A stretch of DNA of 64,000 nucleotides from contig JANQKV010000035.1 of assembly GCA_028280945.1 (NCBI GenBank), forward strand, positions 62,001 through 126,000, written 5' to 3'. Positions within the stretch are counted from its first letter, which is position 1, and every line of letters starts with the position of its first letter. The translations under genes were made by a program, and so were the position numbers. Below the pieces are notes generated by a model that was not told the origin of the DNA, ran no database searches, and saw only the letters and a program-made list of their open reading frames with translations. This stretch comes from Opitutaceae bacterium (GTDB lineage: Bacteria > Verrucomicrobiota > Verrucomicrobiia > Opitutales > Opitutaceae). Positions 1 to 8,950 of the stretch are shown piece after piece.

Positions 1-1
1 C

Positions 2-682
2 AACTGCGAGTTCATCATTCTGCAGACTCGTTCCCACCGCACATTACATGATGTGCGGGCTCCGGCGAAACCCGACGCATCGATTTTGGGTAAGCAACAG
101 TTCGATTGGCTGCTGGATACGATCGATCGGTCGACCGCCGACTTCGTTTTCCTGATCTCATCGGTCAATTTCTCGATTCCTCACGTTGGCAGCGGCGGCG
201 GCAAGGATCTCAACGTCGTGGCCAAGGACGATGCTTGGACGGTGTTCCTGCATGAACGCGAACAGTTGATCGAGCACTGTATCGCACGCAGTCCCCAGCA
301 GTTCTTCGTGCTGACGGGTGATTTGCACAACAGCTTCGCGGTGAAAGTTGCCGAGAATTTATGGGAGTTTGGTTCCGGACCGGCCAACTCCGTCAATCAC
401 GTGCCCGCCAAGGACGAAGGCGGTCGCCCGGCCAATGGTTTATTTACCTACGGTCCGCGCGAAGTGGACATCCGCTGGTCCACCTACGTCTTGGGTGACA
501 TTCCTCGCAGCCAGCGGCACTACCCGACCTTCTGCATCGCGCAGGTAAACAACGTCTTCAATAATCCGGTTGATCGCGGCGGGGAGCGTTGGGTGGCGTT
601 CCCGCGACCGCATGTGATTTTCAAATACTTCGATGGCTTCACCGGCGAACTTCTCTACAGCGAAAGCGTGCATGCGAAATAA
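2..682 (+). CDS. PhoD-like phosphatase, 3' part (cut by window edge)
   Basis: The reading frame is already open at base 2, so the true start lies outside the window. Visible are 226 C-terminal residues. The early stretch reads L-Q-T-R-S, followed by I-L-G-x-x-Q-x-x-W-L, and later V-L-T-G-D-x-H-N-S-F, which match the C-terminal half of PhoD-like metallophosphatases (an alkaline phosphatase/phosphodiesterase family, usually Tat-exported). The D-A-W-x-x-x-x-x-E-R stretch also fits. Substrate is unknown; phosphate release from organic esters is the family role. The next gene begins within or just after the stop codon, and the neighbours are secreted sulfatases and glycosidases, so this looks like part of a polymer-degradation block. 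An internal ATG at 53 exists but cuts through the conserved domain and is not the start. Confidence 0.75.
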   Translation, partial: NCEFIILQTRSHRTLHDVRAPAKPDASILGKQQFDWLLDTIDRSTADFVFLISSVNFSIPHVGSGGGKDLNVVAKDDAWTVFLHEREQLIEHCIARSPQQFFVLTGDLHNSFAVKVAENLWEFGSGPANSVNHVPAKDEGGRPANGLFTYGPREVDIRWSTYVLGDIPRSQRHYPTFCIAQVNNVFNNPVDRGGERWVAFPRPHVIFKYFDGFTGELLYSESVHAK

Positions 683-2387
683 AATGAAACTGCTGCGAGC
701 TTTGGCGCTCGCTCTCTGGGCCGGCGGATATGTCGGCGGTTCTCTCGCTGCAAATGCCGCGGAACCTGGGCCCAACATTCTGGTGATCCTCGCCGATGAT
801 CTGGGCTACTCCGACCTCGGCAGCTATGGCGGCGAAATCAACACCCCGCATCTTGATGCCCTCGCCGCCAACGGTGTGCGTTTCACTCAGATGTATAACT
901 CGGCTCGTTGCTGCCCGAGTCGGGCGTCGTTGCTCACAGGGCTTTATCCGCATCAAGCCGGCATGGGAGTGATGGCGCAAAACGATCAGGGACTTCCCGG
1001 CTATCGAGGCCAGATGGGCAACAACACGGTCACGATTGCGGAGGTCCTGCGGGGAGCCGGTTACCACACCTTCGGGTCAGGCAAATGGCACGTAGGTTTC
1101 CCCGGTCCGATTGAACGTGGTTTCGACGAATTCTACGGTTTTCTGGAGGACTACGGCGTGGACAGTTGGGAGCCGCGATGGATGCAACGATTTCCGACGG
1201 ATCGGCCCGCCCGAACCTACCCGCCGGGTGAGTTTTTTGCCACGGATGCTATCACCGACCATGCCCTCGATTTTCTCGACCTGGCCGAGCAAGCGGACGA
1301 CCGGCCTTGGTTCCTGTATCTTTCCTATCAAGCCCCGCATTTCCCCGTGCAGGCTCCGCCGGAATTCACGGCAAAATATGAGGAGACCTATCATGTCGGC
1401 TGGGATGTCATCCGGGCGCGGCGCTTCGCGCGCATGAAAGAACTGGGAGTGATTCCTCCCGAAACCAAACTTTCCGCCTTGAGCCCCCTACCGCGTCCCG
1501 AACTGGCGGAAAAATCCGGGGTGCCCGGCGACGGCATGCACAATCCCGCTTGGGAAATGCTGGACCTCGATCGTCGCGCCGATCTCGCCCAACGCATGGC
1601 GGTGTTTGCCGGCATGGTGGACAACATGGACGCAAACATTGGTCGTGTCGTCGAACACCTTCGCGCCACCGGCCAACTGGAGAACACCTTGATCCTGTTC
1701 ATGAGCGACAACGGCGCATGCGGGGAGTGGGAAACCTTTGGTTTTGAATATCCCGACCTCGATGCGCGGGTCCATGGCAATACCCTCCTGAATCCCAACG
1801 TGTTGCACACAGGGGAAAGCCTGGCCCGACTTGGCGGTCCCGACAGCCCCTTGTTCAGTTACGGTTCCGGTTGGGCCAACGCCGGCAATACGCCTTTCAC
1901 CCTTTACAAGATGTATACGCACGAGGCGGGCATCAGCACGCCTTTCATCATGCATTGGCCAGCTCGGCTGCGCGAAAGGGGCAAGGTCTTCACGTCGCGC
2001 TATGCCCACTTTGCCGACATCATGGCGACCTGCGTGGACGTGGCGGAAACGGAATATCCGGCCACCTTTGCCGGACACGCCATCACGCCGCTGGAAGGTA
2101 TCAGTATTTTAGATACGCTGACGGAAACGGTTCCGGCTGATCGCGTGCTGACCTTCGAGCATTGGCGGCACACCGCCATCCGGGAAGGCGATTGGAAACT
2201 GGTGAGCAAGGTCCGGGCTCTCGGGGGAGATGGATTTAGTGAAGATCCAAAACTGGAGCTGTATAACATCCGACTGGATCGCGCTGAGACACGCGACCGC
2301 GCCGCCGAACACCCCGACAAGGTTGCGCGTCTCCGGTCCAAGATGCTCGACGAGTTTCGCCGCACCTGGGTGCTGCCGGCCCCGTAA
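672..2387 (+). CDS. Secreted sulfatase (formylglycine type)
   Basis: About 571 residues. It opens with a basic n-region (MRNKMK), a hydrophobic stretch and an AANAAEP cleavage-like site, so it is probably exported. The mature part begins P-N-I-L-V-I-L-A-D-D-L-G, the metal-binding start of the sulfatase fold. The signature C-C-P-S-R-A-S-L-L-T-G gives the Cys-x-Pro-x-Arg motif with Cys80 as the residue expected to become formylglycine, so an anaerobic or FGE-type maturase is needed from elsewhere in the genome. D-N-G-A and T-H-E-A-G-I-S-T-P stretches also fit arylsulfatase-type members. I chose ATG 672 because it keeps a complete signal peptide and overlaps the upstream stop by 11 bases; ATG 684 is nearly as good. 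The sulfated substrate cannot be read from sequence. Confidence 0.9.
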   Translation: MRNKMKLLRALALALWAGGYVGGSLAANAAEPGPNILVILADDLGYSDLGSYGGEINTPHLDALAANGVRFTQMYNSARCCPSRASLLTGLYPHQAGMGVMAQNDQGLPGYRGQMGNNTVTIAEVLRGAGYHTFGSGKWHVGFPGPIERGFDEFYGFLEDYGVDSWEPRWMQRFPTDRPARTYPPGEFFATDAITDHALDFLDLAEQADDRPWFLYLSYQAPHFPVQAPPEFTAKYEETYHVGWDVIRARRFARMKELGVIPPETKLSALSPLPRPELAEKSGVPGDGMHNPAWEMLDLDRRADLAQRMAVFAGMVDNMDANIGRVVEHLRATGQLENTLILFMSDNGACGEWETFGFEYPDLDARVHGNTLLNPNVLHTGESLARLGGPDSPLFSYGSGWANAGNTPFTLYKMYTHEAGISTPFIMHWPARLRERGKVFTSRYAHFADIMATCVDVAETEYPATFAGHAITPLEGISILDTLTETVPADRVLTFEHWRHTAIREGDWKLVSKVRALGGDGFSEDPKLELYNIRLDRAETRDRAAEHPDKVARLRSKMLDEFRRTWVLPAP

Positions 2388-2407
2388 ACCCTTTGAGAAA
2401 ACTCACT

Positions 2408-4987
2408 ATGAAGCCCGACCCCATTCCTGTCCCTACGACTCGCGGCGCTTTGTTCCGCGGATTCCTGCTGCTTGGCCTAATTTTGACGTTTGCCACTTCG
2501 GAGGTGAGAGCCACCGAAGCCATTCTGCAGCCTGATGATTATCGGCACTACATTGAGAGCTTCAATGCCGCGGAGCAGGACGAGATCAAGACCTACATCT
2601 ACAACCACAAGGCCTGGGCGTGGCTGCGGGGCATGATCCCGCTGCTGGATTGTCCCGACGAAGACCTACAGCGGACCTACTATTTTCGCTGGTGGACGGT
2701 GCGAAAGCACATCGCGAAACCGCGGCCGTCGTTTGTTGTCACCGAGTTTCTCCCCCCTGTTTCATGGGCCGGACCGCACAACACGATCGTGTGCGCGGTC
2801 GGACACCATCTCAACGAGCTCCGATGGTTTCACCAGCAGAGCTATTTGGATGACTACCTGAACTTTTGGTTCCACGGCGGCGGTGAGGTTCATCGCTACT
2901 CGAGCTGGCTGGTCCACGCGGCTTGGCAACGAGCCCTGGTGACCGGCGATACCGACAGTCTGGTGGCTTTATTGCCTGAGTTCGTGCGTTTCTATGAGGA
3001 TGCGGAGATGCGCCAGTTCGACGAAGCCACCGGTTTGTTTTGGAGCGTTGATTCCAACGAGGGCATGGAATTCAGTATCAGTGGTGTGACCGAGCATGTC
3101 CGCCAGCACAGCCACACCCATCGGGAGGCTTACAGAGGCGGACAGGCGGTCCCGGGTTACCGGGTCGCCACCAACGCCTACATGGTCGCCAATGCCCGGG
3201 CGATTGCCGAAGTTGCGGCCTTGGCCGGCGAGACCGGACTGGTCGAGCGTTTCACGGCCAAATCCCATTCGCTCCAGGAACGGATGCTGGCCGTGCTATG
3301 GGATGAGAACGCCGGATTCTTCAAGTCGACGGTTTCGCGCGGAACCGGTCCGACCCTCTCCGACGCCCGCGAGTTGAGCGGCCTGATTCCGTGGTATTTC
3401 GACCTGACGGCGACCCGGCATGATGAGGCGTGGACGCAGATCATGGATCCGGAGGGTTTCCACACGCCGTATGGTCCGACGACGGTCGAGCAACGCCACC
3501 CGGATTTCATGTATGCCAACGGGCACATGTGCTCGTGGAATGGTCCCGTTTGGCCGTTTGCCACGACGCAGACACTGGTCGGCATGGCCAACCTGTTGAA
3601 TCGGAGCGGTGATTCCGGCGTGGTGGATCGTGATGACTATCTCCAACTGCTGCGGAGTTACGCGGCGACACATCGGATTGAAGAAAACGGAGAGGTGATT
3701 CCGTTCATCGGCGAGAGCATTGATCCCGCCAATGGTGAATGGCGCTCTCGTCGCATCCTGTTGCAGAGCGATCGCGCCGACAAGGAACGGGGCCGCCACT
3801 ACAATCACTCGGGTTTTGTTGATCTGGTCGTGACAGGACTCGCGGGATTGCGACCACGGGCGGATGACATGCTTGAGGTCAATCCGCTTTTCCCGACAGA
3901 CACCTGGGACTATTTCTGCCTGGACAATATCCGCTACCGCGACCGCACCGTTTCATTGGTTTTTGACCGCACCGGTGAACGTTATGGCCGGGGGAAAGGG
4001 TTCATGGTGTTTGCCGATGGCCAGCTGTTGGCTCAGCGCGATGAGCCCGGTCGCGTAGAAGTGCCGTTGCCTCCTCGCGAACTCTATCACGAAACAGTCG
4101 CCGGTTGGACCAAGCATGAAGGCAATCCCGTTTTGGGCGGAGACCTGGGCACGTGTTTTGATGTCTCGGTCTTGCGGGATGGAGGCCCGTTCAAGATGTG
4201 GTTTTCGTGGCGCCCGCAAAAAAGCATCGCGCTGACCGAAAGCGAAGATGGAAAGCATTGGAGCTCCCCGGAAATCGCCGTCCCTTTCAACCGGGAATCA
4301 CGCTGGGAGGATCTCGTGAACCGACCGGTGGTGATCCGCCGCGGTGACGAATACCTCATGTGGTATACCGGCCAAACGCGAACGCCGCAGCAGTCGTCGA
4401 AAATCGGATTTGCTCGCAGTCTGGACGGCGAAAACTGGAACAAGGTGAGTCCCGATCCCGTCCTGGTGGCGGACGACCCTTGGGAAAAAGTCGCCCTGAT
4501 GTGTCCGCATGTGATCTGGGACGAAGAAGCTGGCTTGTTCAAAATGTGGTATTCCGGCGGCGAGCAATACGAGCCCGATGCCATCGGTTACGCCACCAGC
4601 CGCGACGGAATCAAATGGGACAAGCATCCCAACAACCCGATTTTTGCACCCGATCGAAACTACGCGTGGGAGTATGAGAAAGTCACGGCCTGCCAAGTCG
4701 TGAAGCACGACGGATGGTATTACATGTTCTACATCGGCTTCCACGATGTGCATTGGGCGCAGATCGGGGTCGCCCGCTCTCTTGATGGAATTTCCGATTG
4801 GGAACGCCATCCGCAGAACCCCCTCATCCGCACCAGCCAAAAGGGCTGGGACCGCGACGCCTGTTACAAGCCGTTCGTGATCTATGACGAGGACAATGAG
4901 CGGTGGATGCTCTGGTATAATGGCCGCAAACTCAGCGTGGAACAGATAGGCCTCGCCATCCATGAAGGAGAGGACCTCGGTTTTTGA
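2408..4987 (+). CDS. Secreted two-domain glycosidase-like protein
   Basis: About 859 residues with a signal peptide (hydrophobic run near residues 18-34, cleavage near VRATEA). The N-terminal 520-odd residues look like an (alpha/alpha)6-barrel glycosidase of the GH63/MGH1-like kind; the W-N-G-P-V-W-P-F stretch is the strongest sign. The C-terminal 300 residues carry five repeats with a (F/Y)-x-M-W-(Y/F) core: FKMWFSW, YLMWYTG, FKMWYSG, YYMFYIG, WMLWYNG. This is typical of five-bladed beta-propeller glycosidases (GH32/43/130-like). A fused barrel and propeller suggests action on one complex, perhaps sulfated, glycan together with the neighbouring sulfatases. A TTG at 2393 is in frame, but ATG 2408 gives a cleaner signal peptide. 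Substrate unknown. Confidence 0.7.
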   Translation: MKPDPIPVPTTRGALFRGFLLLGLILTFATSEVRATEAILQPDDYRHYIESFNAAEQDEIKTYIYNHKAWAWLRGMIPLLDCPDEDLQRTYYFRWWTVRKHIAKPRPSFVVTEFLPPVSWAGPHNTIVCAVGHHLNELRWFHQQSYLDDYLNFWFHGGGEVHRYSSWLVHAAWQRALVTGDTDSLVALLPEFVRFYEDAEMRQFDEATGLFWSVDSNEGMEFSISGVTEHVRQHSHTHREAYRGGQAVPGYRVATNAYMVANARAIAEVAALAGETGLVERFTAKSHSLQERMLAVLWDENAGFFKSTVSRGTGPTLSDARELSGLIPWYFDLTATRHDEAWTQIMDPEGFHTPYGPTTVEQRHPDFMYANGHMCSWNGPVWPFATTQTLVGMANLLNRSGDSGVVDRDDYLQLLRSYAATHRIEENGEVIPFIGESIDPANGEWRSRRILLQSDRADKERGRHYNHSGFVDLVVTGLAGLRPRADDMLEVNPLFPTDTWDYFCLDNIRYRDRTVSLVFDRTGERYGRGKGFMVFADGQLLAQRDEPGRVEVPLPPRELYHETVAGWTKHEGNPVLGGDLGTCFDVSVLRDGGPFKMWFSWRPQKSIALTESEDGKHWSSPEIAVPFNRESRWEDLVNRPVVIRRGDEYLMWYTGQTRTPQQSSKIGFARSLDGENWNKVSPDPVLVADDPWEKVALMCPHVIWDEEAGLFKMWYSGGEQYEPDAIGYATSRDGIKWDKHPNNPIFAPDRNYAWEYEKVTACQVVKHDGWYYMFYIGFHDVHWAQIGVARSLDGISDWERHPQNPLIRTSQKGWDRDACYKPFVIYDEDNERWMLWYNGRKLSVEQIGLAIHEGEDLGF

Positions 4988-5031
4988 TCCGCCGGGTCCA
5001 TTGTCTGAACGCCTGACCGAATTCGATACTT

Positions 5032-6117
5032 ATGAAGAACCAACGAATGATGTCCTGGTCGGCTGTGGTGACGGCGGCCTTGCTCGCGTGGGGAATTCCC
5101 GCCACCGCCGATTCCTCACCCGAGGATGATGCCTGGGTATTTGTCAGCGTGCCCGACTTTTTGAATCGCGACACCCGCTACCCGCAACCCGGCTTTGAAG
5201 ATGCGCTGTCTTACTTTCTGCAGGCAGTGAAGGCGGAGAATCCCGATTTTGTGCTGGTGGCCGGGGATGTCGTGAACGGACGTTGGCCCACCTTGTTGGA
5301 GCCCACGCCCGAAGCGATCACCGAGAAAGCCGCCGTGTTTTATCCGGCCTGGAAGGCCCGCATGGCTGCACACGACCTCAAGTATTACGTTGCCATTGGC
5401 GACCACGAGATTGGCGACGACCCTTGGCCCGAGGCCAAGGTCGCGACGGTGCCTGTTTTTGAACAGGAATTTGTCCGTCATTTCCAAATGCCTCTCAATG
5501 GCCCACCCAGCCAGCGGGGAACGGCATACTACGTTTACCACCGGGGCACCCTGATCATCTCCCTCAATGTCTTCGAACCCGGCGACGGACCCATGGGGAA
5601 AATTGTGGCGGATGTCACGGGTGAGCGGCTGGCGTGGGTCGCCGAGGTGATTGATGCCCATCCGGACGCCGAGCACGTCATTGTGATGGGGCATGCGCCC
5701 ATCCTGGGGCCGGTAGCCCGACTGAACTCCGGGGGCATCATGCTGGAGGGCGGACGGGACTCGGCCTTGTGGCAGACTCTCGCAGCCAAAGGCGTCGATC
5801 TTTACCTTTGCGGAGAAGTGCATGCCATCACCTGCACCGAAGCCGATGGGGTGCAGCAGATCGCCCACGGCAGCCTTTTCGGTTGGAATCCGACGGTGAA
5901 CTATCTGGTGGTGCGCGTAAGTCGCGGACGGCTTGAATTGGAATTGAAGGAAATCGACGCCGTTCCGCATGTGGTGGAACGCATCTCCAAGAGTATCACC
6001 ATCACACCCGAATCGCGGCAGGAGGGTTTTCGGTCCATGGGCACGATGGAGATCCTCAAAACCGCGAGCGGGACCGAAAAAACCAAGACCGGCTTGTTCC
6101 GCGGACCCATCGACTGA
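5032..6117 (+). CDS. Exported calcineurin-like phosphoesterase with altered metal ligands
   Basis: 361 residues with a signal peptide (MKNQRMMSW..., hydrophobic to about residue 24). The order of metallophosphoesterase motifs is recognisable: P-D42-F-L (in place of D-x-H), G-D79-V-V-N, G-D124-H-E (in place of G-N-H-E), G-H221-A-P and G-E262-V-H264 (in place of G-H-x-H). Three usual ligands are therefore changed: His to Leu44, Asn to Asp124 and His to Glu262. The fold call is reasonable but the reaction is uncertain. It could be a phosphatase with one or two different metal sites or a degenerate binder. An alternative start at residue 6 or 7 would shorten the n-region only slightly. It sits between a glycosidase and a sulfatase on the same strand. 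Confidence 0.65.
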   Translation: MKNQRMMSWSAVVTAALLAWGIPATADSSPEDDAWVFVSVPDFLNRDTRYPQPGFEDALSYFLQAVKAENPDFVLVAGDVVNGRWPTLLEPTPEAITEKAAVFYPAWKARMAAHDLKYYVAIGDHEIGDDPWPEAKVATVPVFEQEFVRHFQMPLNGPPSQRGTAYYVYHRGTLIISLNVFEPGDGPMGKIVADVTGERLAWVAEVIDAHPDAEHVIVMGHAPILGPVARLNSGGIMLEGGRDSALWQTLAAKGVDLYLCGEVHAITCTEADGVQQIAHGSLFGWNPTVNYLVVRVSRGRLELELKEIDAVPHVVERISKSITITPESRQEGFRSMGTMEILKTASGTEKTKTGLFRGPID

Positions 6118-6158
6118 TACGATTCTCTCAACGGCCCCGCCCGTTTTTCCCCATCCCC

Positions 6159-7622
6159 ATGCCAGCACGCCCCAACATTCTTCTCATTATCACGGATCAG
6201 CAACGCGGCGATTGCCTCGGCATCGATGGTCATCCCGTGCTGCAAACCCCTCATCTCGACGCCTTGGCGGCGGCGGGAGCGCGGTTTCGGCGGGCGTATT
6301 CGGCGTGCCCGTTATGCATGCCGGCACGCCGCACTTTGATGACCGGCATGTCGGCGGCCAGTCATGGTTTGGTGGGCAACACGTCCGGGGTGCCGCTGGA
6401 TCACCCGACCTTGGCGGAGCGGTTGCGCGACAGCGGTTACCAGACCCACTTGGTCGGCAAATTGCACTTTTTTCCCGTCCGGCGTCGCTACGGCTTCGAC
6501 AGCATGGACTGGTCCGATGGACCCTACAAAGGAGGAGGAGGAGACTACACCAAGTTTGTGGAGCGGGAGGCACCGCCGATGCCGCGGGTCGAGCGGGCCC
6601 ACGGAGCGACCACCAACAGCTGGGTGGCGCGACCTTGGCATCTGGAGGATCGGTTGCATTTCACCAACTGGACGACGGATCGTGCTTTGGAGTTTTTGGA
6701 GAAGCGCGATCCGACGGCGCCGTTTTTCCTCAAGGCCAGCTACTTTCATCCGCACACCCCCAGCACACCGCCGGCGTATTACTTTAGTCACTACATGAAT
6801 CAGGACTTGGGTGAACCGCATGTCGGCGCCCACAGCCGGATCAGCGAAGGACCGATTCCGGGTCTGCCGGTGCGATCCAAGCGGTGCGCGTTGTCTTACC
6901 AGCAGATGAAGCAGTTGCGCGCAGGTTACTTCGGGTGTATCCACCACATCGATGACCAGGTGGGACGTCTGCTGGAGGCCGTGCCCCGCGATACGATCAT
7001 CGTTTTCACGTCCGACCACGGCGAGATGTTGGGAGATCACCAGTATTTCCAAAAAGGCCGCGGTTTCGAGGGCGCGTCGCGGATTCCCTATTTGATCAAA
7101 TTCCCGGATGAGATGAAGGTCGAAGCCGGGCAGGTGCGGGATGAACCGGTGGAACTGATGGACATTATGCCGACCTTGCTGGATGCCGTGGGCGTGGATG
7201 CCCCGCGCGAAATGGACGGCAAGAGCCTGCTGCCACTGTTACGCGGCAAGAATCGGGGCTGGCGGGAATTCATCCACGGCGAGGCGGCCCACCGCAACGC
7301 CGGCACTGAACTGGAACCCGACATATCCAACCATTTCCTGACGGATGGTCGGCGGAAATTTGTGTGGGACTCCGCCACGGGGCAGGAGATGTTTTTCAAC
7401 CTCGAGAACGACCCATACGAACTCGAAAACCTCGCCGACCAACGCGAGCACAGCTCCGAGGTGAGCCACTGGCGGGATCAACTCATCATCAAACTGCGCG
7501 GACGGGAGGAGCGTTTCGCCAGCGGCAGCGCTTTGCGCGCCTACGGCAGAACGCCGCCGGCTCTCGTAGGCGAGACCTTGCGAAAATACGGCAAGCAGGG
7601 AAAGGGGACGGGAGACAAATGA
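6159..7622 (+). CDS. Sulfatase without signal peptide
   Basis: 487 residues. The protein starts directly with the catalytic fold, M-P-A-R-P-N-I-L-L-I-I-T-D-Q-Q-R, so no export signal is present from this start and none is encoded just upstream. The sulfatase signature is C-M-P-A-R-R-T-L-M-T-G, with Cys53 as the predicted formylglycine. T-S-D-H-G-E-M-L-G-D-H supplies the second metal-binding motif seen in choline-sulfatase and phosphonate-hydrolase type members. Absence of a leader suggests a cytoplasmic enzyme acting on imported small sulfated sugars or choline-sulfate-like compounds; that is inference. The stop overlaps the next start (ATGA at 7619-7622), implying translational coupling with the TIM-barrel gene. 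Confidence 0.88.
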   Translation: MPARPNILLIITDQQRGDCLGIDGHPVLQTPHLDALAAAGARFRRAYSACPLCMPARRTLMTGMSAASHGLVGNTSGVPLDHPTLAERLRDSGYQTHLVGKLHFFPVRRRYGFDSMDWSDGPYKGGGGDYTKFVEREAPPMPRVERAHGATTNSWVARPWHLEDRLHFTNWTTDRALEFLEKRDPTAPFFLKASYFHPHTPSTPPAYYFSHYMNQDLGEPHVGAHSRISEGPIPGLPVRSKRCALSYQQMKQLRAGYFGCIHHIDDQVGRLLEAVPRDTIIVFTSDHGEMLGDHQYFQKGRGFEGASRIPYLIKFPDEMKVEAGQVRDEPVELMDIMPTLLDAVGVDAPREMDGKSLLPLLRGKNRGWREFIHGEAAHRNAGTELEPDISNHFLTDGRRKFVWDSATGQEMFFNLENDPYELENLADQREHSSEVSHWRDQLIIKLRGREERFASGSALRAYGRTPPALVGETLRKYGKQGKGTGDK

Positions 7623-8569
7623 ACCGGCGAACTGCCATTGGCAGCATGGCTGGCATGACCGGTGCGGCCCTGTGGGGAAGTCCCATGGTGACAGAAGCAC
7701 TCCGTCCGCCTGGTGCTTCGCGATTACGACAGTCGATCGCTCATTGGGTTCTGCAATATGCCGCAAAGCCGCCCACGTTGGTTGAAACCTGTGAAATCGC
7801 TCGAGAGCTGGGGTGCGCGTCTGTTGAGTTGGTAAAAACTCGCGAGGAATTGAATACGGTCCGTCGGCACGAACTGATGTGCGCCATGGTAGGTTTGGAT
7901 GCGGGCGAGGAGCCGGCTCCGTTGCGAGGGCTGATTCATTCAGCGCATTGGTCCGTGGTGTTCGAGAGGATCCGGCGCAGTATCGACCTTGCTGCGGAAT
8001 TCGGTTGTCCCAATGTGATTGTGTTCACCGGGTCCAATTTAAAGGACCCTCTGAATCCCGGGAGTCCTCGGGTGCCTCGAGCCGAAGCCCTGCGCAACTG
8101 CGTTGAGGCCTTGCGGTGCCTGCAAGACGATGCCGCCAAACGAAACGTGGTGCTTAGTTTGGAGCCCCTCAGTGGTCGCAATCTTGCCCACCCGGTGACC
8201 GGGTTTGCGAGGCAGGAAGGACTCGACCTCGATTTTTGTGCAGAGGTGGTCCAGCAGTTGAACACGCCTCATGTGAAGCTGCTTTTCGACGTATACCACG
8301 TTCAGGTCATGCATGGTGATGTCCTGCGGAGGATGGAGCAGAATCTGCCTCATATCGGCCACATCCATATCGCGGGATGTCCCGGTCGGGGTGGACTGAT
8401 CGGGCGTCAGGAGATCGCCTATCCCGCGGTTTTCGAGACGTTGATCGAATCGGGTTATCGAGGATTTGTGGGACACGAGTTCATTCCGGATGGCGATATC
8501 CGGCGTTCCCTACAGGATGCCGTGAGACTCTGCCATGGCGCTTCAAATTCCGAAACAATCGTGAGTTGA
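7619..8569 (+). CDS. Tat-exported TIM-barrel isomerase/epimerase-like protein
   Basis: 316 residues. The start ATG overlaps the sulfatase stop (ATGA) and is preceded by a purine-rich GGGGACGGGAGA. The N-terminus M-N-R-R-T-A-I-G-S-M-A-G with a hydrophobic stretch resembles a twin-arginine signal. The body fits the xylose-isomerase-like TIM barrel (AP endonuclease family 2, hydroxypyruvate isomerase-like): S-V-E-L early, S-L-E-P-L, L-L-F-D-V-Y-H, H-I-H-I-A-G-C-P-G-R and a late F-V-G-H-E-F. These include the usual Glu, Asp, His and Glu metal ligands. Likely role is isomerisation or epimerisation of a sugar or sugar acid released by the neighbouring hydrolases. The exact substrate is unknown. Confidence 0.8.
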   Translation: MNRRTAIGSMAGMTGAALWGSPMVTEALRPPGASRLRQSIAHWVLQYAAKPPTLVETCEIARELGCASVELVKTREELNTVRRHELMCAMVGLDAGEEPAPLRGLIHSAHWSVVFERIRRSIDLAAEFGCPNVIVFTGSNLKDPLNPGSPRVPRAEALRNCVEALRCLQDDAAKRNVVLSLEPLSGRNLAHPVTGFARQEGLDLDFCAEVVQQLNTPHVKLLFDVYHVQVMHGDVLRRMEQNLPHIGHIHIAGCPGRGGLIGRQEIAYPAVFETLIESGYRGFVGHEFIPDGDIRRSLQDAVRLCHGASNSETIVS

Positions 8570-8861
8570 GTCGGGGATGGTTCGAAATCAGTCCGGTTTG
8601 AGCGCCCATTCTGCGTGAACGGGTTCGATGACGGCCTGCGTAGATGCCTCAGTCAGCGAAGTTAATTCGTTACCAAAAGATCCGTGGAGCGCCCTTGACC
8701 GCACTCCATGGCGGTCGCCTCAATCCTATACTCCCTCCTATACTTGGACTCGAAATTCAGGCTTTTTCAGGAGGATTCAGGACCATAATTCACGTTTTCG
8801 ACGACGTGCTTTCATAGGTGAGACTAGTTGGGATGATGTGGGATCAACGGATTAAACGACC

Positions 8862-8914
8862 TTAGAAGCCCTTGCCGCAAGGCGTGAAGGTTCGAGTCCT
8901 TTCCCGAGCACCAG
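8862..8914 (+). pseudogene. 3' half of a tRNA-Leu (TAG) gene
   Basis: The segment reads as a tRNA from the anticodon loop to the CCA end. It has loop CTTAGAA (anticodon TAG), 3' anticodon-stem strand GCCCT, a long variable arm with hairpin GCC-GCAA-GGC, T arm GAAGG-TTCGAGT-CCTTT, acceptor strand CCCGAGC, then A and CCA. The long variable arm plus this anticodon points to leucine. The matching 5' half is absent: bases before 8862 contain neither the expected AGGGC stem strand nor a GCTCGGG acceptor strand. It is therefore a fragment, not a working tRNA, and looks like an attachment-site duplicate whose break lies in the anticodon loop. Confidence 0.8.
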
Positions 8915-8950
8915 CTCACCGGAGGCGAGCAAGCTTGCACTAAAGCTACG
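8915..8950 (+). repeat. Repeat-like segment resembling the one at 58335-58403
   Basis: Directly after the tRNA remnant comes a segment with the elements CCGGAGGCG, CAAGCT and GCTACG in that order and similar spacing to the right part of the palindromic segment at 58335-58403. The similarity is partial and was found by eye. It may be a decayed copy of a dispersed extragenic palindrome. Confidence 0.4.

Noticed and set aside
8800..8914. A complete tRNA gene
   Set aside because: The 5' acceptor strand, D arm and 5' anticodon-stem strand are missing; only the 3' half is present.
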